Of a stretch of DNA of 64,000 nucleotides, positions 21,862 through 32,572 are shown piece after piece. The stretch is taken from the NCBI GenBank assembly GCA_035771175.1, contig CM069604.1, forward strand, positions 17,733,115-17,797,114. Direction: 5' to 3'. Numbering within the stretch: the stretch's first letter is position 1; each line of letters starts with the position of its first letter. Position numbers and translations under genes: made by a program. The DNA is from Paratinospora sagittata (lineage: Eukaryota > Streptophyta > Magnoliopsida > Ranunculales > Menispermaceae). Under the pieces are notes generated by a model. It was given only the letters and a program-made list of their open reading frames with translations, did no database searches and was not told the origin of the DNA.

Positions 21862-22111
21862 GATGATTTCAAACACATAACTGTAGGCTTTGAAGCAAGC
21901 TAATAAAATGATGTATGTATGCATGAGATGCAGTACTAATGTTCCTTGTTTCATATGATATGAGTGTATTAGCAAGGAATGTACATAAACTATCACTAAG
22001 ACTCCCCCTGAGTTTATGATGCTTCAATGATAGTACTATCTCCCCCTTTTGAAATATCAGAAAGAGTAAAGTAATATGAAATATATCTCCCCCATATGGA
22101 GGTAAGCATCA

Positions 22112-23371
22112 AAGTGCTAAAGAATGATTTCAGAGAACATTCCAAGTTCTCTGCGAATATGAACAAATTGGTCTTTTGGTAGGGCTTTAGTAAATATGTC
22201 AGCCAGTTGTTCTTTGGTTCCAATATGAGATAATACGACTTCTTCATTTTGCACAGGATCCCGTAAAAAGTGATGTCTTATTTGAATATGCTTAGTTCGG
22301 GAGTGTAGTACAAGATTTTTAGATATGTTAATAGCACTAGCATTATCACATAAACTTGAAGTTCGGGAGTGCAGTACTTTGATAATCCTGGAGTTGTTGT
22401 TTCATGTAAATAACTTGAGAACAACAGCTTCCAGCTGCAACATATTCTGCTTCAACTGTGGATAGTGCCACAGAATGTTGTTTCTTGTAGAACCAAGAAA
22501 TCAAAAAATTTCCAAGAAAGTGACAAAAATCGGAGGTACTTTTCCTATCAGTTAGACTGTCGCCAAAGTCGGAGTCTACATAACTTATGTGATCAAAAGT
22601 AGTACATTTGGAATACCAAATTCCTAAATTTGTTGTGCCATTTATGTATCTGAATATTCGTTTGACACATTTTAAATGAGATTCTTTCGGTTCAGATTGA
22701 AATCTTGCACATAGACAGACACTGAACATAATGTCAGGTTGACTTGCTGTTAGGTACAAAAGACTTCTAATCATGCTTCTATAAAGTTTTGAATCAATTG
22801 ATTTACCTTTTTCATCCTTATCTAATTTGATTGCAGAAGTACAAGGAGTGTCAATCGATTTCAAATTGTGCATTTGAAACTTTTTAACCATTTCCTTAGC
22901 GTACTTTGATTGCCTTAAGAAGGTGCCTTTCAACATTTGTCTAATTTGTAAGCCGAGAAAGTATGTAAGTTCCCCCATCATACTCATTTCAAATTCCTTC
23001 TGCAATAATTTTGAAAACTCATCACATAGTTCTTTGTTTGATGCACCAAAAATGATATCGACCACATGTATTTGAACAATAAGCATATTATCATTGTGGT
23101 GTTTGACAAACAAAGTTGGATCAAGTTTTTCTTTTTGAAACTTATGATCTAAAACAAATGAACTCAGTCGATCATACCAAGCTCTTGGAGCTTGTCTCAA
23201 TCCATATAAAGCTTTGTGGAGTTTGAACACATATTCCGGGTCTTGAGAATCCTCAAACCCTGGAGGTTGTTCCACATATACCTCTTCATTAATGTAACCA
23301 TTTAGAAAAACACTCTTTACGTCCATTTGATATAAGGAAAAATCCTTGTAACAAGCGTAGGAAAATAACAT
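22112..23371 (-). pseudogene. Element B reverse transcriptase (C-terminal) and RNase H
   Basis: The 341-residue frame (23371-22346) shows copia [39 protein letters not shown], then [11 protein letters not shown] at the active site, where copia enzymes have Y-V-D-D. Tyr is His and the first Asp is Val, so polymerase activity is lost. RNase H follows with [20 protein letters not shown] and [14 protein letters not shown]. The tail (LADIFTKALPKDQF) continues in a second frame to about 22112. Confidence 0.9.
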
Positions 23372-24092
23372 TCTTATTTCCTCTAGTCTTGCTACTGAGG
23401 CAAAAACTTCTTCGAAGTCTGTGCCTTCTTCTTGGTTGTATCCTTGTGCAACCAGTCTAGCTTATTGCAGACAATGATGCCTTGTTCATTCTTTTTTTTT
23501 TCCTAAAGATCCATTTGGTTCCTATAACCGATTGATGAAAAGGTGTAGGAACTAATTCCCATACTTTGTTGTGCACAAAGTGTCATAGTTCTTCTTGCAT
23601 AGCAAGAATCCAGCTTTCATCTTTCAGTGCATCTTTCACTTTAGTTGGTTCAAATTGTGATACAAAAGCAACAAGCTCTTAATCTTTTTGAATTGAGGCT
23701 TTGGTGGATACACCTTTTCTTTGATCTCCTAAAATTTGATCTTGGGAAAGACCTTGAAGTAGTCTAGAGTTTTTAGAAGATTCTTGAGATGGTTCAGGTT
23801 CAAGATTTATAACCTTGGTTGGCTTAGGTTCATCATCATCAAAATTTAATTGTTTAAATTCATCCTCAAGACTTTTCTTTTTAACACTTTCATCAAAGTT
23901 TACATGAATTGATTCTTCTACAGCTTGATTTGATTTGTTGAAGACTCTGTAGGCTCTACAGTGAGAAGAATATCCTAAGAATATTCCTATGTCAGATTTA
24001 AGTTCAAACTTGTCTAGATTGATTTTATCATTTAGAATAAAACATTTACATCTGAATACTTGGAAGTAACTGATGTTAGGTGTTCTACCCTT
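23372..24092 (-). pseudogene. Element B reverse transcriptase N-terminal part and linker
   Basis: In broken frames one can read the copia RT opening (W-x-x-A-M-x-x-E-L with V-P-x-P region near 23560-23640, then KWIFRKK-like and a GCRLV-like region near 23440-23520) and the acidic, Ser-rich linker that precedes RT (about 23700-23930). Several stops are present, for example near 23465 and 23680. Confidence 0.65.
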
Positions 24093-24620
24093 CTATAGTT
24101 CATACGGAGTTTTATTCAAATCTTTTCTAATAAGAACTCGGTTCATCACATAGCAGGCAGTGTTTATAGCTTCACCCCAAAAATGATTTGCAGTGTTATA
24201 CTCATTGAGCATTGTTCTACACATCTCCTGCAGTGTTCTGTTCTTTCTTTCAACTACACCATTTTGCTGTGGTGTCCTAGGGGCTGATAGATGGTGAGTG
24301 TAACCTTGATTGTTACAAAATTCTTCGAGATTTTTATTGAAAAATTCACCACCTCTATCACTCCTAATTATGTTGATTTTGTATCCTTTTTCATTTTCGA
24401 CTCTTTTACCGAATTTTATAAATGTTTCACAAGCATCAGATTTATGAGCTAATAGAAATACCCATGTAAATTGAGTACGGTCATCAACAATCACAAACAC
24501 ATATGATTTACCACCTAAGTTGTGGGTTTTGGTTGGTCCGAAAAGATCTATGTGAATCAGTTCGAGAGCTCTAGAGGTTCATTGATGCCTCTTGCCAAGT
24601 TGATCTGGTGTGCTTGCCAA
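24093..24620 (-). pseudogene. Element B integrase
   Basis: Copia integrase core: FVIVDDRTQFTWVFLLAHKS, INIIRSDRGGEF, HLSAPRTPQQNGVVERKNRT and EAINTACYVMNRVLIRK. The D, D and E catalytic residues are all present. The zinc-finger and the first strand (DLFGPTKT-like, near 24540) are split by a stop at about 24570. It follows the GAG-pre-integrase block (24755-25050). Confidence 0.85.
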
Positions 24621-25047
24621 GTTGACATGGTTCACAAACCTTGTCATTTGAGTAAGTTCCTTTTGGAATTCCCGTGGCCAGATCATATTTAACAATCCTA
24701 GATATGTTGTCAATATTAATATGAGCTAATCTCCTATGCCATAGCCATGCATCATTACCAGATATAGCACTTAAAACATGTTACATTTTGTTTCTTCATG
24801 TCATTGAAGTTTGTGCAATAGACATTCTTAATTCTAGATCCCATGAATGCAACAGTTTTATCAGCATGCTTGACAATACACCTATTTGCCTCAAATGAAA
24901 TGTCATAACCTTTGTCACATAATTGACTTATGCTCAAGAGATTATGCTTCAGCCCTTTAACATAAAGTACATCAGATATGGATAGAGAATCGTTACCAAT
25001 AGTTCCAATGCCTTCAATATCACCTTTGCTATAGTCTCCGAAGGTGA
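24621..25047 (-). pseudogene. Element B GAG-pre-integrase region
   Basis: KLTFGDYSKGDIEGIGTIGN, SLSISDVLYVKGLKHNLLSI and SQLCDKGYDISFEANRC mark the segment joining protease and integrase in copia polyproteins. It is cut at its N-terminal end by solo LTR E2, and its other half resumes at 27149. Confidence 0.8.
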
Positions 25048-25052
25048 GCTTT
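25048..25052. repeat. Left TSD of solo LTR E2
   Basis: GCTTT; the partner at 27144-27148 is ACTTT, four of five bases matching. Joining them restores the copia frame across the protease end. Confidence 0.65.
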
Positions 25053-27143
25053 TGTAACACCCCGTAAATTTAATTAACTACATACATTGAAGTACACGTA
25101 TATCGAAATATATAATACACGTATTTTATACGTAAGAGCTAAATATACGCTTGAGAATACACGTATGTTATACGTAGAAGCCAAATATACGTGTGATTAG
25201 TAAAGAAAGAAGATGATTAATTTATGGGGTTGGTTAAGTACATATGTGGATTGAGTGTATGAAGAAGAAGAACGAATAAATAAAACAAATTCATGAGGGG
25301 TACTGTTCATCAAATAGTGTCGTGAATAGTATTCAGAAGAAGACAAAAAAATAAAATAAAAATAAAATAAAAGTTAAAAGAAGAGAAATGAAGTTGTCAG
25401 AACGAAAAAAAAAAAAAAAGAAAGAAAGAGGAGAAGAAGCAGAGAGAAGAAGGAAAAGAAGAAAAGGGGGAAACGCGGATTTCGCGTCCAATCGAGCCTC
25501 GCGGTAAGTGATTTTCACCTCATTTCTTCGTGAAATTACTATCTAAGCTAGATGTAACGATTCTAGCGGACTAATTTTGACTGTGGGAGCCGTTTTACGG
25601 CGTTTTGACAAATTGGGATTTTGACCCCAACGTGAATAAAAACCCGCTAGGAAGGTAGAAAAACGCTCCCTGGACTGTCGGGACTCCGAATCTGTGGTTA
25701 GATTCTATTTCATGCGTTTTGGAGACCGTTTGACAATTTTAATACAAGTTACATCTTTCGGATGAATAGTGATGAATAGTAAATAGTGAATAGTGAATAG
25801 TGCACAGTGATGTGAACCCAATGAAACCCCAGTTGGAGATCATAGAATCATGAAGAACTGAATTTCGGACGTTGGAACATGATATATGCTTTGATCGTTT
25901 TAGTAACTAAGGATATGGTGTCGTGAAAATATGATTTGGACATCGATTTTCACTGTTCTTTCTTGTGAAAATATCTAGATTGACCACAGAAACGATTTAG
26001 TAGTTTCTTCAACTGCTTATGAGTCCTAAATGGATTTATTGTGATTTGAAGTGAGTTGAGAAATTAAAAATGTAAATAGATATGAATACATGAAATTGAA
26101 TTATGGAGTGATTGTGACAGGTTAAATTAGTTGGATTTAACTTGGAGCTGGACTCGAAAGCGATGATGATTGGGTTTAAGTTGAACGTGTTGTACTGTGA
26201 GTATAGTTTTCTTGATTTGGTTCTTGTATGACATTATACATATATAAAATGTTTGATTGTATGCATGGTATATTTATATATACATTGAGTTTTATGGGTC
26301 ATGCAAACTGATTTTAGCAGTGGAGTTTGTAATGATGAGGCTTTGCGAATCCTCATTGTCATTTCGTTAGGAATTAGACCCGGATGAGGTTTTGCGAGTC
26401 CTCATTGTCAGTAGGTCTGTCCTAACAAGGGTTGCGATCCTTGAAATAACTGTGAATTAGGTAATGAGAGGCTGTGTCTACCTTGTACGGCCATACAAGG
26501 GTTAGACTCGCTCTCTTGCCTTGCGGAGGAGGGAGATTGTGCATTGTATTATGAAAAACTCATGAAATTTATGTTGTTGACATGTATAATATATTCGTTG
26601 AATGATGCATGTGTTGCATAAGTGTTTGAAATGATTTTAAATCTCATATTTCTCTAAATGTCTATAATTGCCATCTCAAGAACTATATTCACTGAGCTGT
26701 TGTTTGCTCACCCCATTTCCTCCAATATTTCAGGTATTGAGTCGAAGGGAAAAGGAAAATTCCGTGAGTGATACTCACGTGAGCCTTCGTCTGGTATGTG
26801 TATGTATGCTTGGAGGAAATAGATTATATTTTTGTTATTTTGATATGTATACTTATCACATATTATATATATATGAATTATCATCTAGATGGGATGTGTG
26901 GGCATAGATAGTTTAATATATTGGATGATGAAATGAAAATGTGATGTGTGAAGGAAGGGAATGATTTTAGAGATCTATATTGGATGTGATTTGTGGTATA
27001 TTGGAAAAAAAAATTTAAATTTTGGGAAGTATTGTGAGAGTACGTGAAGGCTGACAGTGTATTATATACTGTATATGGGTATGTACAGTGTATAGTACGC
27101 TGTGCCGGTCATGACGTCAGCCTACGTCAGGGGCGTCGTGACA
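25053..27143 (+). mobile_element. Solo LTR E2 (gypsy-type), 2091 bp
   Basis: It runs TGTAACACCCCG...CGTCGTGACA with a 5-bp TSD and no internal genes. Internal landmarks are a tandem AC(G)TATA-like region (25090-25195), a GA-rich run (25410-25470) followed by TTTCGCG and GGTAAGTG, three hairpins with loop TTTGCGA (26334-26445), the TGAGC/GCTCA hairpin (26693-26710) and TTTCAGGTATTGAG. It is homologous to E1. The orientation is assigned by analogy with the gypsy 3' LTR at 44559. Confidence 0.85.
26334..26445. repeat. Three small hairpins with TTTGCGA loop in LTR E2
   Basis: ATGAGG..TTTGCGAAT..CCTCAT, then ATGAGG..TTTGCGAG..CCTCAT, then CAAGG..GTTGCGAT..CCTTG. Stem words change while the loop core TGCGA is kept, which suggests selection on structure or a repeat under gene conversion. 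Confidence 0.7.
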
Positions 27144-27148
27144 ACTTT

Positions 27149-27245
27149 CCTCCTTTCTTCTTTTCAAGGCTCAAAAAGTTAGAACTATCTCCAAACATGT
27201 GCCTGGAATAGCCACTGTCTAGATACCATACATCTTCATTTTTGC
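27149..27245 (-). pseudogene. Element B protease remnant
   Basis: This short stretch between the gag zinc knuckle and the E2 insertion encodes, in broken frames, the copia protease motif region (D-V-W-Y-L-D-S-G-x-S-x-H-M-x-G-D). The equivalent C1 segment is 4010-4160. Confidence 0.55.
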
Positions 27246-28867
27246 ATATTTACACAACATAAAATATTTTTGACTTTGGTACCCATGCTTGTTTGGGTCC
27301 ATACATGTTAGCATCAGTAAGAACAGATTTTTCAATCCATGCATATTTTCTTTTCTTTCTACGTAAGACATTGCATCTGAGTATTGTATGACCTTTCCTA
27401 TGACATTTGTTGCATTTTGGTCTTTTGGTCAGTACGGTGTCGTACTCCTTTTGTTTAGACCCACGAATGTAGCCTAGTCTAGTCTTGTCGAATGCACATT
27501 TTTGTGATCCTAACATCATGTCAAATATCTTTTGACCATTTGTGAATTTAATCACTGTGCAGTGCAGGTCTTCCTTTTCTTTTCTAAGAGTTTCATTTTC
27601 ATTTTTCAGTTTTCCATCAACTTTTTTAAGTTTGTCATTATTTACAGACAATCCGTCTAGCTCTTCTTGTTGGAATTCAATTTCCACAAGAGCTTCTTCA
27701 AGACTATGCTTAAGTTTTTCATTCTTCCTAATCTCTTTACTAAGTTTTGACTTAAGCTCCTGAATATAAATGTTGAACTCATGCGCTTTGTTAGTAGGTT
27801 CAGTTTTTACCTCTGTGCTTGCCATTAAGTATAATGTAGTCGTGTGATCTGAATCCACTTCATCTTCGCTTGAGCTTGAATCATCCCATGTGGCTTTGAG
27901 AACTTGCTTGCCTTTTCTGTAAGAGCTGGTGCTCTTCTTATATTTTATGGGATATTCACTCTTTATATGACTAGGTTTGTTACAACCATAACTCTACAGG
28001 TTTAGACTCGCATTTCTTTCTTTTGTGAAACCTTGAGTAAGAGTTATTCTTACTATTTTTCCTAAGTAACTTATTGAACTTTTTGGATAACATAACCATG
28101 TCATCTTCTGAGTCTAAATCATTTTCAGAATCAGTTTCAACATTGAGGGCAATCGATTTCTTTTCTTTTTCCTCAATCTTGATCGGACGCATTGTCTCTT
28201 TTAGCTTCATTTCATGAACCATTAATTAACCACACAATTCATCAAAAGTGTATTCAACCAGATTGTTGGCTTCTTCTATGGCTGTGGCCTTGGGTTCCCA
28301 TGCTCTGGGTGGACCGCTTAGAAATTTTCTAACAGTTTCTTCTTGGTCATAGATTTTTCCTAGGTTCTTCATCTCATTGATGTTTGTTGTAAACCGAGAA
28401 ATAGCTTCAGCTATCGAATCAGTTTCTTTTATCCTATGAGTTTTGATATTTTTTAACTAATAGTTGGAGCTTTGCCTTTTTAACTTGCGAAGTTCCTTCG
28501 TGGGTGACGTCTAACTTGTTCAAGATTTCCTTAGTGGTTTCACACGCACTAACTCTATTTAACTTTTTGACTGATAAACTGCAAAACAAAATGTTTACAA
28601 CTTGGTTATTCAGTAGTTCTCTTTTCTTTTCTTTTCTTTAGCACTCCATTCATCTATATCGTTTGGGACAGTAGCACCATCAACTATTTTAGTAGGCGTT
28701 GGACAGCCGTGTGTCACAACATTCTACATCTCTAGATCTTGGGTTTTAAGGTAATACTTAATCTTAGTTTTTCAATGTGAATAGCTTTCTCCCTTGAACA
28801 GTGGTGGTCGGTTGGTGGAGTTTCCTTTACCTGAGAGATAAGTGCTTCTTTCGTTTGGTCCTGCCAT
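27246..28867 (-). pseudogene. Element B gag
   Basis: Gag starts MAGPNERSTYLSG at 28867. The core is the same family as C1 gag (an EEANNLVEYTFDELCG-like segment near 28230, VHEMKLKETMRPIK at 28222-28180, an acidic Asp/Ser hinge at 28150-28090). A first zinc knuckle near 27990-27945 is damaged (last Cys replaced by Tyr). The frame 27858-27250 carries a charged coiled-coil stretch and an intact second knuckle, CNKCHRKGHTILRC, then AWVPKSK leading to protease. Frame breaks lie near 28450, 28700 and 27960. Confidence 0.85.
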
Positions 28868-28903
28868 ACTAAATCAAAGATGGTTAGATACTTTGATGGT
28901 TAA

Positions 28904-28918
28904 CCTGCTCTAATACCA
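28904..28918 (-). promoter_or_regulatory. Element B primer-binding site
   Basis: Minus strand TGGTATTAGAGCAGG, one change from the Met-tRNA-complementary TGGTATCAGAGC, lies 2 nt from the LTR end (28921). The identical 15-nt sequence is the PBS at 54844-54858. Confidence 0.9.
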
Positions 28919-28920
28919 AT

Positions 28921-30400
28921 TGTTGGCCCAAATGTGTCCAAGAGGGGAGGGGGGATGTGAATTGGACACTTAGCAGATTTTAACCTTTCTTTTAATTGTG
29001 CGAAATAATAAAAGCAAATTAAACAAAGTATAGCAATGAGATACAGTAAATGTAAATGGGACAATGCAAGCAAGATTTGTAGTGGTTTGGCCGCGCCTAC
29101 ATCCATTACCTAACCTCCTCAGTTAGGATTTGTTTAAACTCCACTGTGGACCTTCTTACGGGTGAAGATCAAATCGGAACACTTTCTCAACTTACGGGTG
29201 TAAGAACTACCATTTCTCAGCTTACGGGCGTGAGGGACCATTTTTCTACTTACAGGTGAGAGAGAACCTATTCTCAACTTACTGGTGTGAGAAAATCGCT
29301 TACAACTTTGAGCAACACTTGCTCTAACTCAGTGACTTACTCGTCACTACAATCTGATTATAGAATGAGATATGATTCCCTTTACTCAAAATCAAAGTGA
29401 TACTTACAACGCTTTGGATTGAACCTTCTGTTGCCACAGATTCAACAAAAATATGTATGATGAAGTTTATGTTGAAAACAGGTTCAAATAGCTTTTGTCT
29501 TCGTTAATGGGTTTTTGAAATAATGAAGAAGAAGATCGATCAACCCAGAAGACATGAAGTTTTTCTTTCAAAAGATCGTAAGATCAAGCACAAGTAAAAG
29601 AAGACTAACTTTCAAAAAGTGTTTTGGCGAAAACAAAAAATGTCAATACGTTTTGAATGAATATCAGTTTCGTATTTCATTAGTAAGTTTTTTTGCTTCG
29701 AGGCAACACGTATATATAGGAATAACAGAGGCGTAATGGACTTGGTAATTTTGGCGCTCTAAGTTATTTCAAATATAAAGTTAACATTCTTTCCAGAAAT
29801 GGATCGATTCAGCTTAATGCATATTACGACGATAGCACCTGAATCATTTGATCCTTTCATGAAAGAGGAATGTTCTGACAAAGTTTTAGAACGTTTTAAA
29901 AGTTATGAAAAGTTGTTGTATGATTCTGAAAAGTTTTAAGAAGTATTCGTACGTTTCTGAAAAAGGTTAATAGAAATGGCAGTAATGTCAGAACAACAAA
30001 AATATATTTTCTGTCGTTTTGTTCCTTTGCGGGCGCTCATAGAACATTAGCGTCCTACTGAACAATGAAGTGAGGGCGCTACTAAATAGTAAGCATCTTG
30101 ACTTGTTTTGACAATTAAACGACTTAAAGCATGAGGGCGCTACCTCGCAGTAAGCGTCCTGCTTTGTTTTAAAAATGCAAAACATATGATGGCGCTACTC
30201 AAGAGTAAGCGTCCTGAACTATTAAAAGCAGTTTTAAAATAATGTTTAAGCGCGCTGACAGACGGTGAGCGTCCTGAAAGTTACTTAAGTTGATTCTAAA
30301 GATGAGGGCGCTCCTATACAAGTAGTGTCCTGATAATTCATTCAACTTATAACTTATTAGCGTCCTTAAAGATAAAAATCACTTAAAGATAAAAAGATCT
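28921..30400 (-). repeat. LTR-B, 5' copy (chimeric with LTR-A)
   Basis: 28921 to about 30380 is near-identical in layout to 17051-18490. From about 30410 (CATTCTTTGAAGAACTT) to 31200 it follows the type-A LTR instead, including CAGTGAGCTGATGCTGAGTC, which in the inverted LTR-A is at 19645-19664 on the other strand. A duplicated AAAGATAAAAA stretch (30369-30400) marks the junction. Confidence 0.75.
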
Positions 30401-31200
30401 TTCAAGGAGCTTAAAGATACATTCTTTGAAGAACTTAAGACATCTTTCAGTGAGCTGATGCTGAGTCAGCTTCCTGACAACTTCAGAGGTTGACTAATAA
30501 ATGAGGCCGCTACTGTACAAGTAAGCGTCCTAATAAATCAGTTCAATTCAACCTAGAACGTTATCAGCGTCCTAACTTAACAAGTTCAAGAGAGCGCTGC
30601 TAAATCATTAGCGTCCTGAAAGATTCTTTAAAAATAGTTTTGACTCGCGATTAAATATTTGATAAATGCGAATAAAAACTCGGTATATTTCAAATTAAAT
30701 ATATAAAATGAAATCATTTGAAATACCATAAAACGTTTGATTAAAACATGCAGATTTGAAAAACATATGCAAATGATTTATGCATGGTTTTGAAGAACAT
30801 TTTGAGCAATAACGATTAGAGAAAGATATACCTTAAATACTTTGTGTATTTCTTATTTCTCATAATCGTTAAATCCAACTCTTCATTATGAGATCTTCAA
30901 TAAAAGTTTTGCGCGGAGTTGAATGACTTGAAGCTTGATCGAATCGTTCAAGTGAAGTGATCTTGAAATCATGATGTGATCGTTGAAGTCCTTTTGATTT
31001 AAATGAACTTGACCGTTGGATGTGATCTTTGAGTTCCTTGATCGAGTCATTCCTTGGCTTTTTGCTTTCCTTAGGTGCTTTGATGAAATCTTGATACACG
31101 CACGTTTAGCACCGAAAAGTACTTTGTTTGTGATCATCAAAATATACTTTATCATAGTATATTTAGGGACGAGCTAAGTGATGAACCATATAGGTTAACA
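30400..31200 (-). repeat. LTR-A (outer copy), 5' part
   Basis: This is the reverse complement of about 18895-19700. It ends CCATATAGGTTAACA at 31200, followed by the TSD GGGTA. It is the missing start of the outer LTR whose other end is 15296-17050. About 1 kb of LTR-A between them is absent. Confidence 0.75.
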
Positions 31201-31205
31201 GGGTA
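31201..31205. repeat. Right 5-bp TSD of the A/B copia complex
   Basis: GGGTA, identical to 15291-15295. Confidence 0.95.
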
Positions 31206-31731
31206 AACATGGCCGACTGAGAAAATAAATCTAGTTAAAGAGCGACGTCGCACCGCCCAAAGCAGACACAAAAGCTACGCGGATAAGCGAAGGAAGCTTT
31301 TAGAATTTAAAGCTAGTGACTCCGTTCTTCTAAAAGTCTAACCATTTAAAAGGGTGAAAAGATTTGGAGTCAAAAGAAAGCTGTCTCCAAGATTTATCAG
31401 ACCATTTCCAATTATTGATCGAATTGGCAAATCTTCTTATCGTCAGTCCTTGCCAAAATCCATGTCCAATGTACACAACGTTTTCCATGTGTCCATGCTA
31501 AAAAAATATCATCACGATTCGTCACACATCATACCATTGCTTAAAGTTAAAATCGAAGAAGGACTTAAGTATAAAGAGTGACTTGTGCAAATCTTGGACA
31601 GAAAAATGCAAAACCTGAGAAACAAGAGCATTCCTTTAGTAAAAATCGTCTGGAACCATCATGGAGTGGAAGAAGCAACGCGGGAATTGGAACAAGAGAT
31701 CAAACAAAAATACCCCCATTTGTTTGCTTAG
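31206..31731 (+). pseudogene. G1 integrase, C-terminal part
   Basis: This continues the frame of 14892-15295 (..NMAD, then a stop). It contains RRKLLEFKASDSVLLKV-like, RFGVKRKLSPRFIRPFPIID, VHNVFHVSMLKKYHHDSSH, LDRKMQNLRNKSIPLV and a chromodomain-like end (W-N-H-H-G-V-E-E-A-T-R-E-L-E..K-Y-P-H-L-F-A) stopping at 31731. This tail matches G2 (34412-34858), supporting one gypsy group. Stops at about 31233, 31338 and 31580 break it. Confidence 0.85.
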
Positions 31732-31797
31732 CAACTGCACTCTTGCATAATAATAAATATCGTCTATTTCTTATTCTATGCTCTTGGATTTCTTGTT

Positions 31798-32556
31798 TTG
31801 ACTTTGGCACAGATGTTTGATGATTCAACAAATTATAGCTCTGACCCATTCGAGCATAGCTTTAATACAAATCAGGATACATATATGGGTCATGATGAAG
31901 ATAATAAAATGAGCTCAATCCCTTCAGACTGGAGTCCCTCAACTGGCTATTACTCCCAATTTACCTCTCCTACGAGATCACATTCTGCTGATGTGCCACA
32001 AGTCCAGACCCCGATACACAACCTAATCGGACATTATCCATCACATTTGGGAATATCTGATCCGAAAGAGGAAGACATTACAGGTTTGCGTCAAGAGGCT
32101 TTACGAGTTTGCCAGATCCCACAAAAATCAGTACGTCAACCATTGCCCTCTTTCCAGAACCCCCGCACCGTGCCAACGTGGAATCCAGTTCCAATTTTTC
32201 CCTGGCTTCCACAGGTTCCAGCACCAGATGAAGTTGAACCATCTAATTGGCAAACTCGAGAATCACCAGCTCAATCAGGCAGGCGCTTTAGGCTACCGCC
32301 TCAACAACCGGGTTTCCTTCCATGACTACCTTGGTGAATACCAACGCCACCTTCCCTTCTTGAGTTATCAGATCAGAATAGAATAAAGTCTGACTCAGTC
32401 CATTCTCCTATCCCTGCTCATTCTGGAGATTCTATTGCTGAAAGTGCAGTACGTGGGCCAAACAATCCACACAACTAGTGTGGTACAAGGTCTCCAAGCC
32501 GAGCAGAAAGCAATACAAACATATTTGATATCATTGACATTTCATATGATGAGTAG
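31798..32556 (+). pseudogene. G1 3' ORF, Pro/Ser-rich, unknown function
   Basis: It lies 66 bp after integrase, on the same strand. The frame begins MTLAQMFDDS, is open for 175 codons to 32325, and continues in the same frame to a stop at 32554-32556 (SYDE-stop), with only three internal stops. This suggests an original protein of about 250 residues. It is rich in Ser, Pro and Gln and has no recognised domain. G2 and G3 carry a frame in the same place starting MQMFENNT with an SSWQDLLPKLSGGxIR segment; the G1 counterpart may be SNWQTRESPAQSGRRFR. It could be an accessory or regulatory element protein; a host-gene origin is possible. Confidence 0.5.
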
Positions 32557-32572
32557 TAAGTATTTTACTTAT

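Larger units (their letters stand above)
17051..30400 (-). mobile_element. Ty1/copia element B
   Basis: On the minus strand it has a 5' LTR (about 30400-28921), PBS (28918-28904), gag (28867-27246), protease (split by solo LTR E2), integrase (24620-24093), RT and RNase H (24092-22112), polypurine tract (21861-21845) and a 3' LTR (21844-21761 joined to 18894-17051). All genes are damaged. The 3' LTR is interrupted by the inverted LTR-A at 18895-21755. The exact 5' LTR start is lost in a recombination junction near 30380-30420. Confidence 0.8.
15296..31200 (-). mobile_element. Nested copia complex: LTR-A containing element B
   Basis: The outer ends are TGTTGG (15296) and GGTTAACA (31200), TG...CA, with TSD GGGTA. 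The outermost pieces (15296-17050 and about 30400-31200) are the two ends of a copia LTR of type A (minus orientation), judged by similarity to the inverted copy at 18895-21755. Between them lies a copia element with type-B LTRs. So a solo or terminal LTR-A was invaded by element B, and the right junction later recombined inside the hairpin arrays. Confidence 0.75.
2235..32572 (+). mobile_element. Ty3/gypsy retrotransposon G1, heavily nested
   Basis: In order on the plus strand it contains ORF1 (2235-3180 and 7620-8572), leader (8573-9574), gag (9575-10760), protease (10868-11440), RT and RNase H (to about 12990), integrase core (14892-15295), integrase C-terminus (31206-31731) and a 3' ORF (31798-32556). 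It is interrupted by a hAT element, copia C1, LTR remnant E1 and the A/B copia complex. The domain order PR-RT-RH-IN and a C-terminus ending in a chromodomain-like tail point to the plant chromovirus side of Ty3/gypsy. Stops are frequent in every domain, which makes it the most decayed and probably oldest element here. Its 5' LTR is not seen. Its 3' LTR may be 44559-45777, displaced by the G2 insertion. Confidence 0.75.

Noticed and set aside
25333..25518. 61-codon Phe/Leu-rich minus-strand ORF resembling a membrane protein
   Set aside because: It is the antisense of a GA-rich run in solo LTR E2; the same artefact occurs at 39724-39945 in element F.
28904..28918. tRNA gene
   Set aside because: Only the tRNA-complementary primer-binding segment is present, with no cloverleaf around it. 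The same holds at 54844 and 63930.
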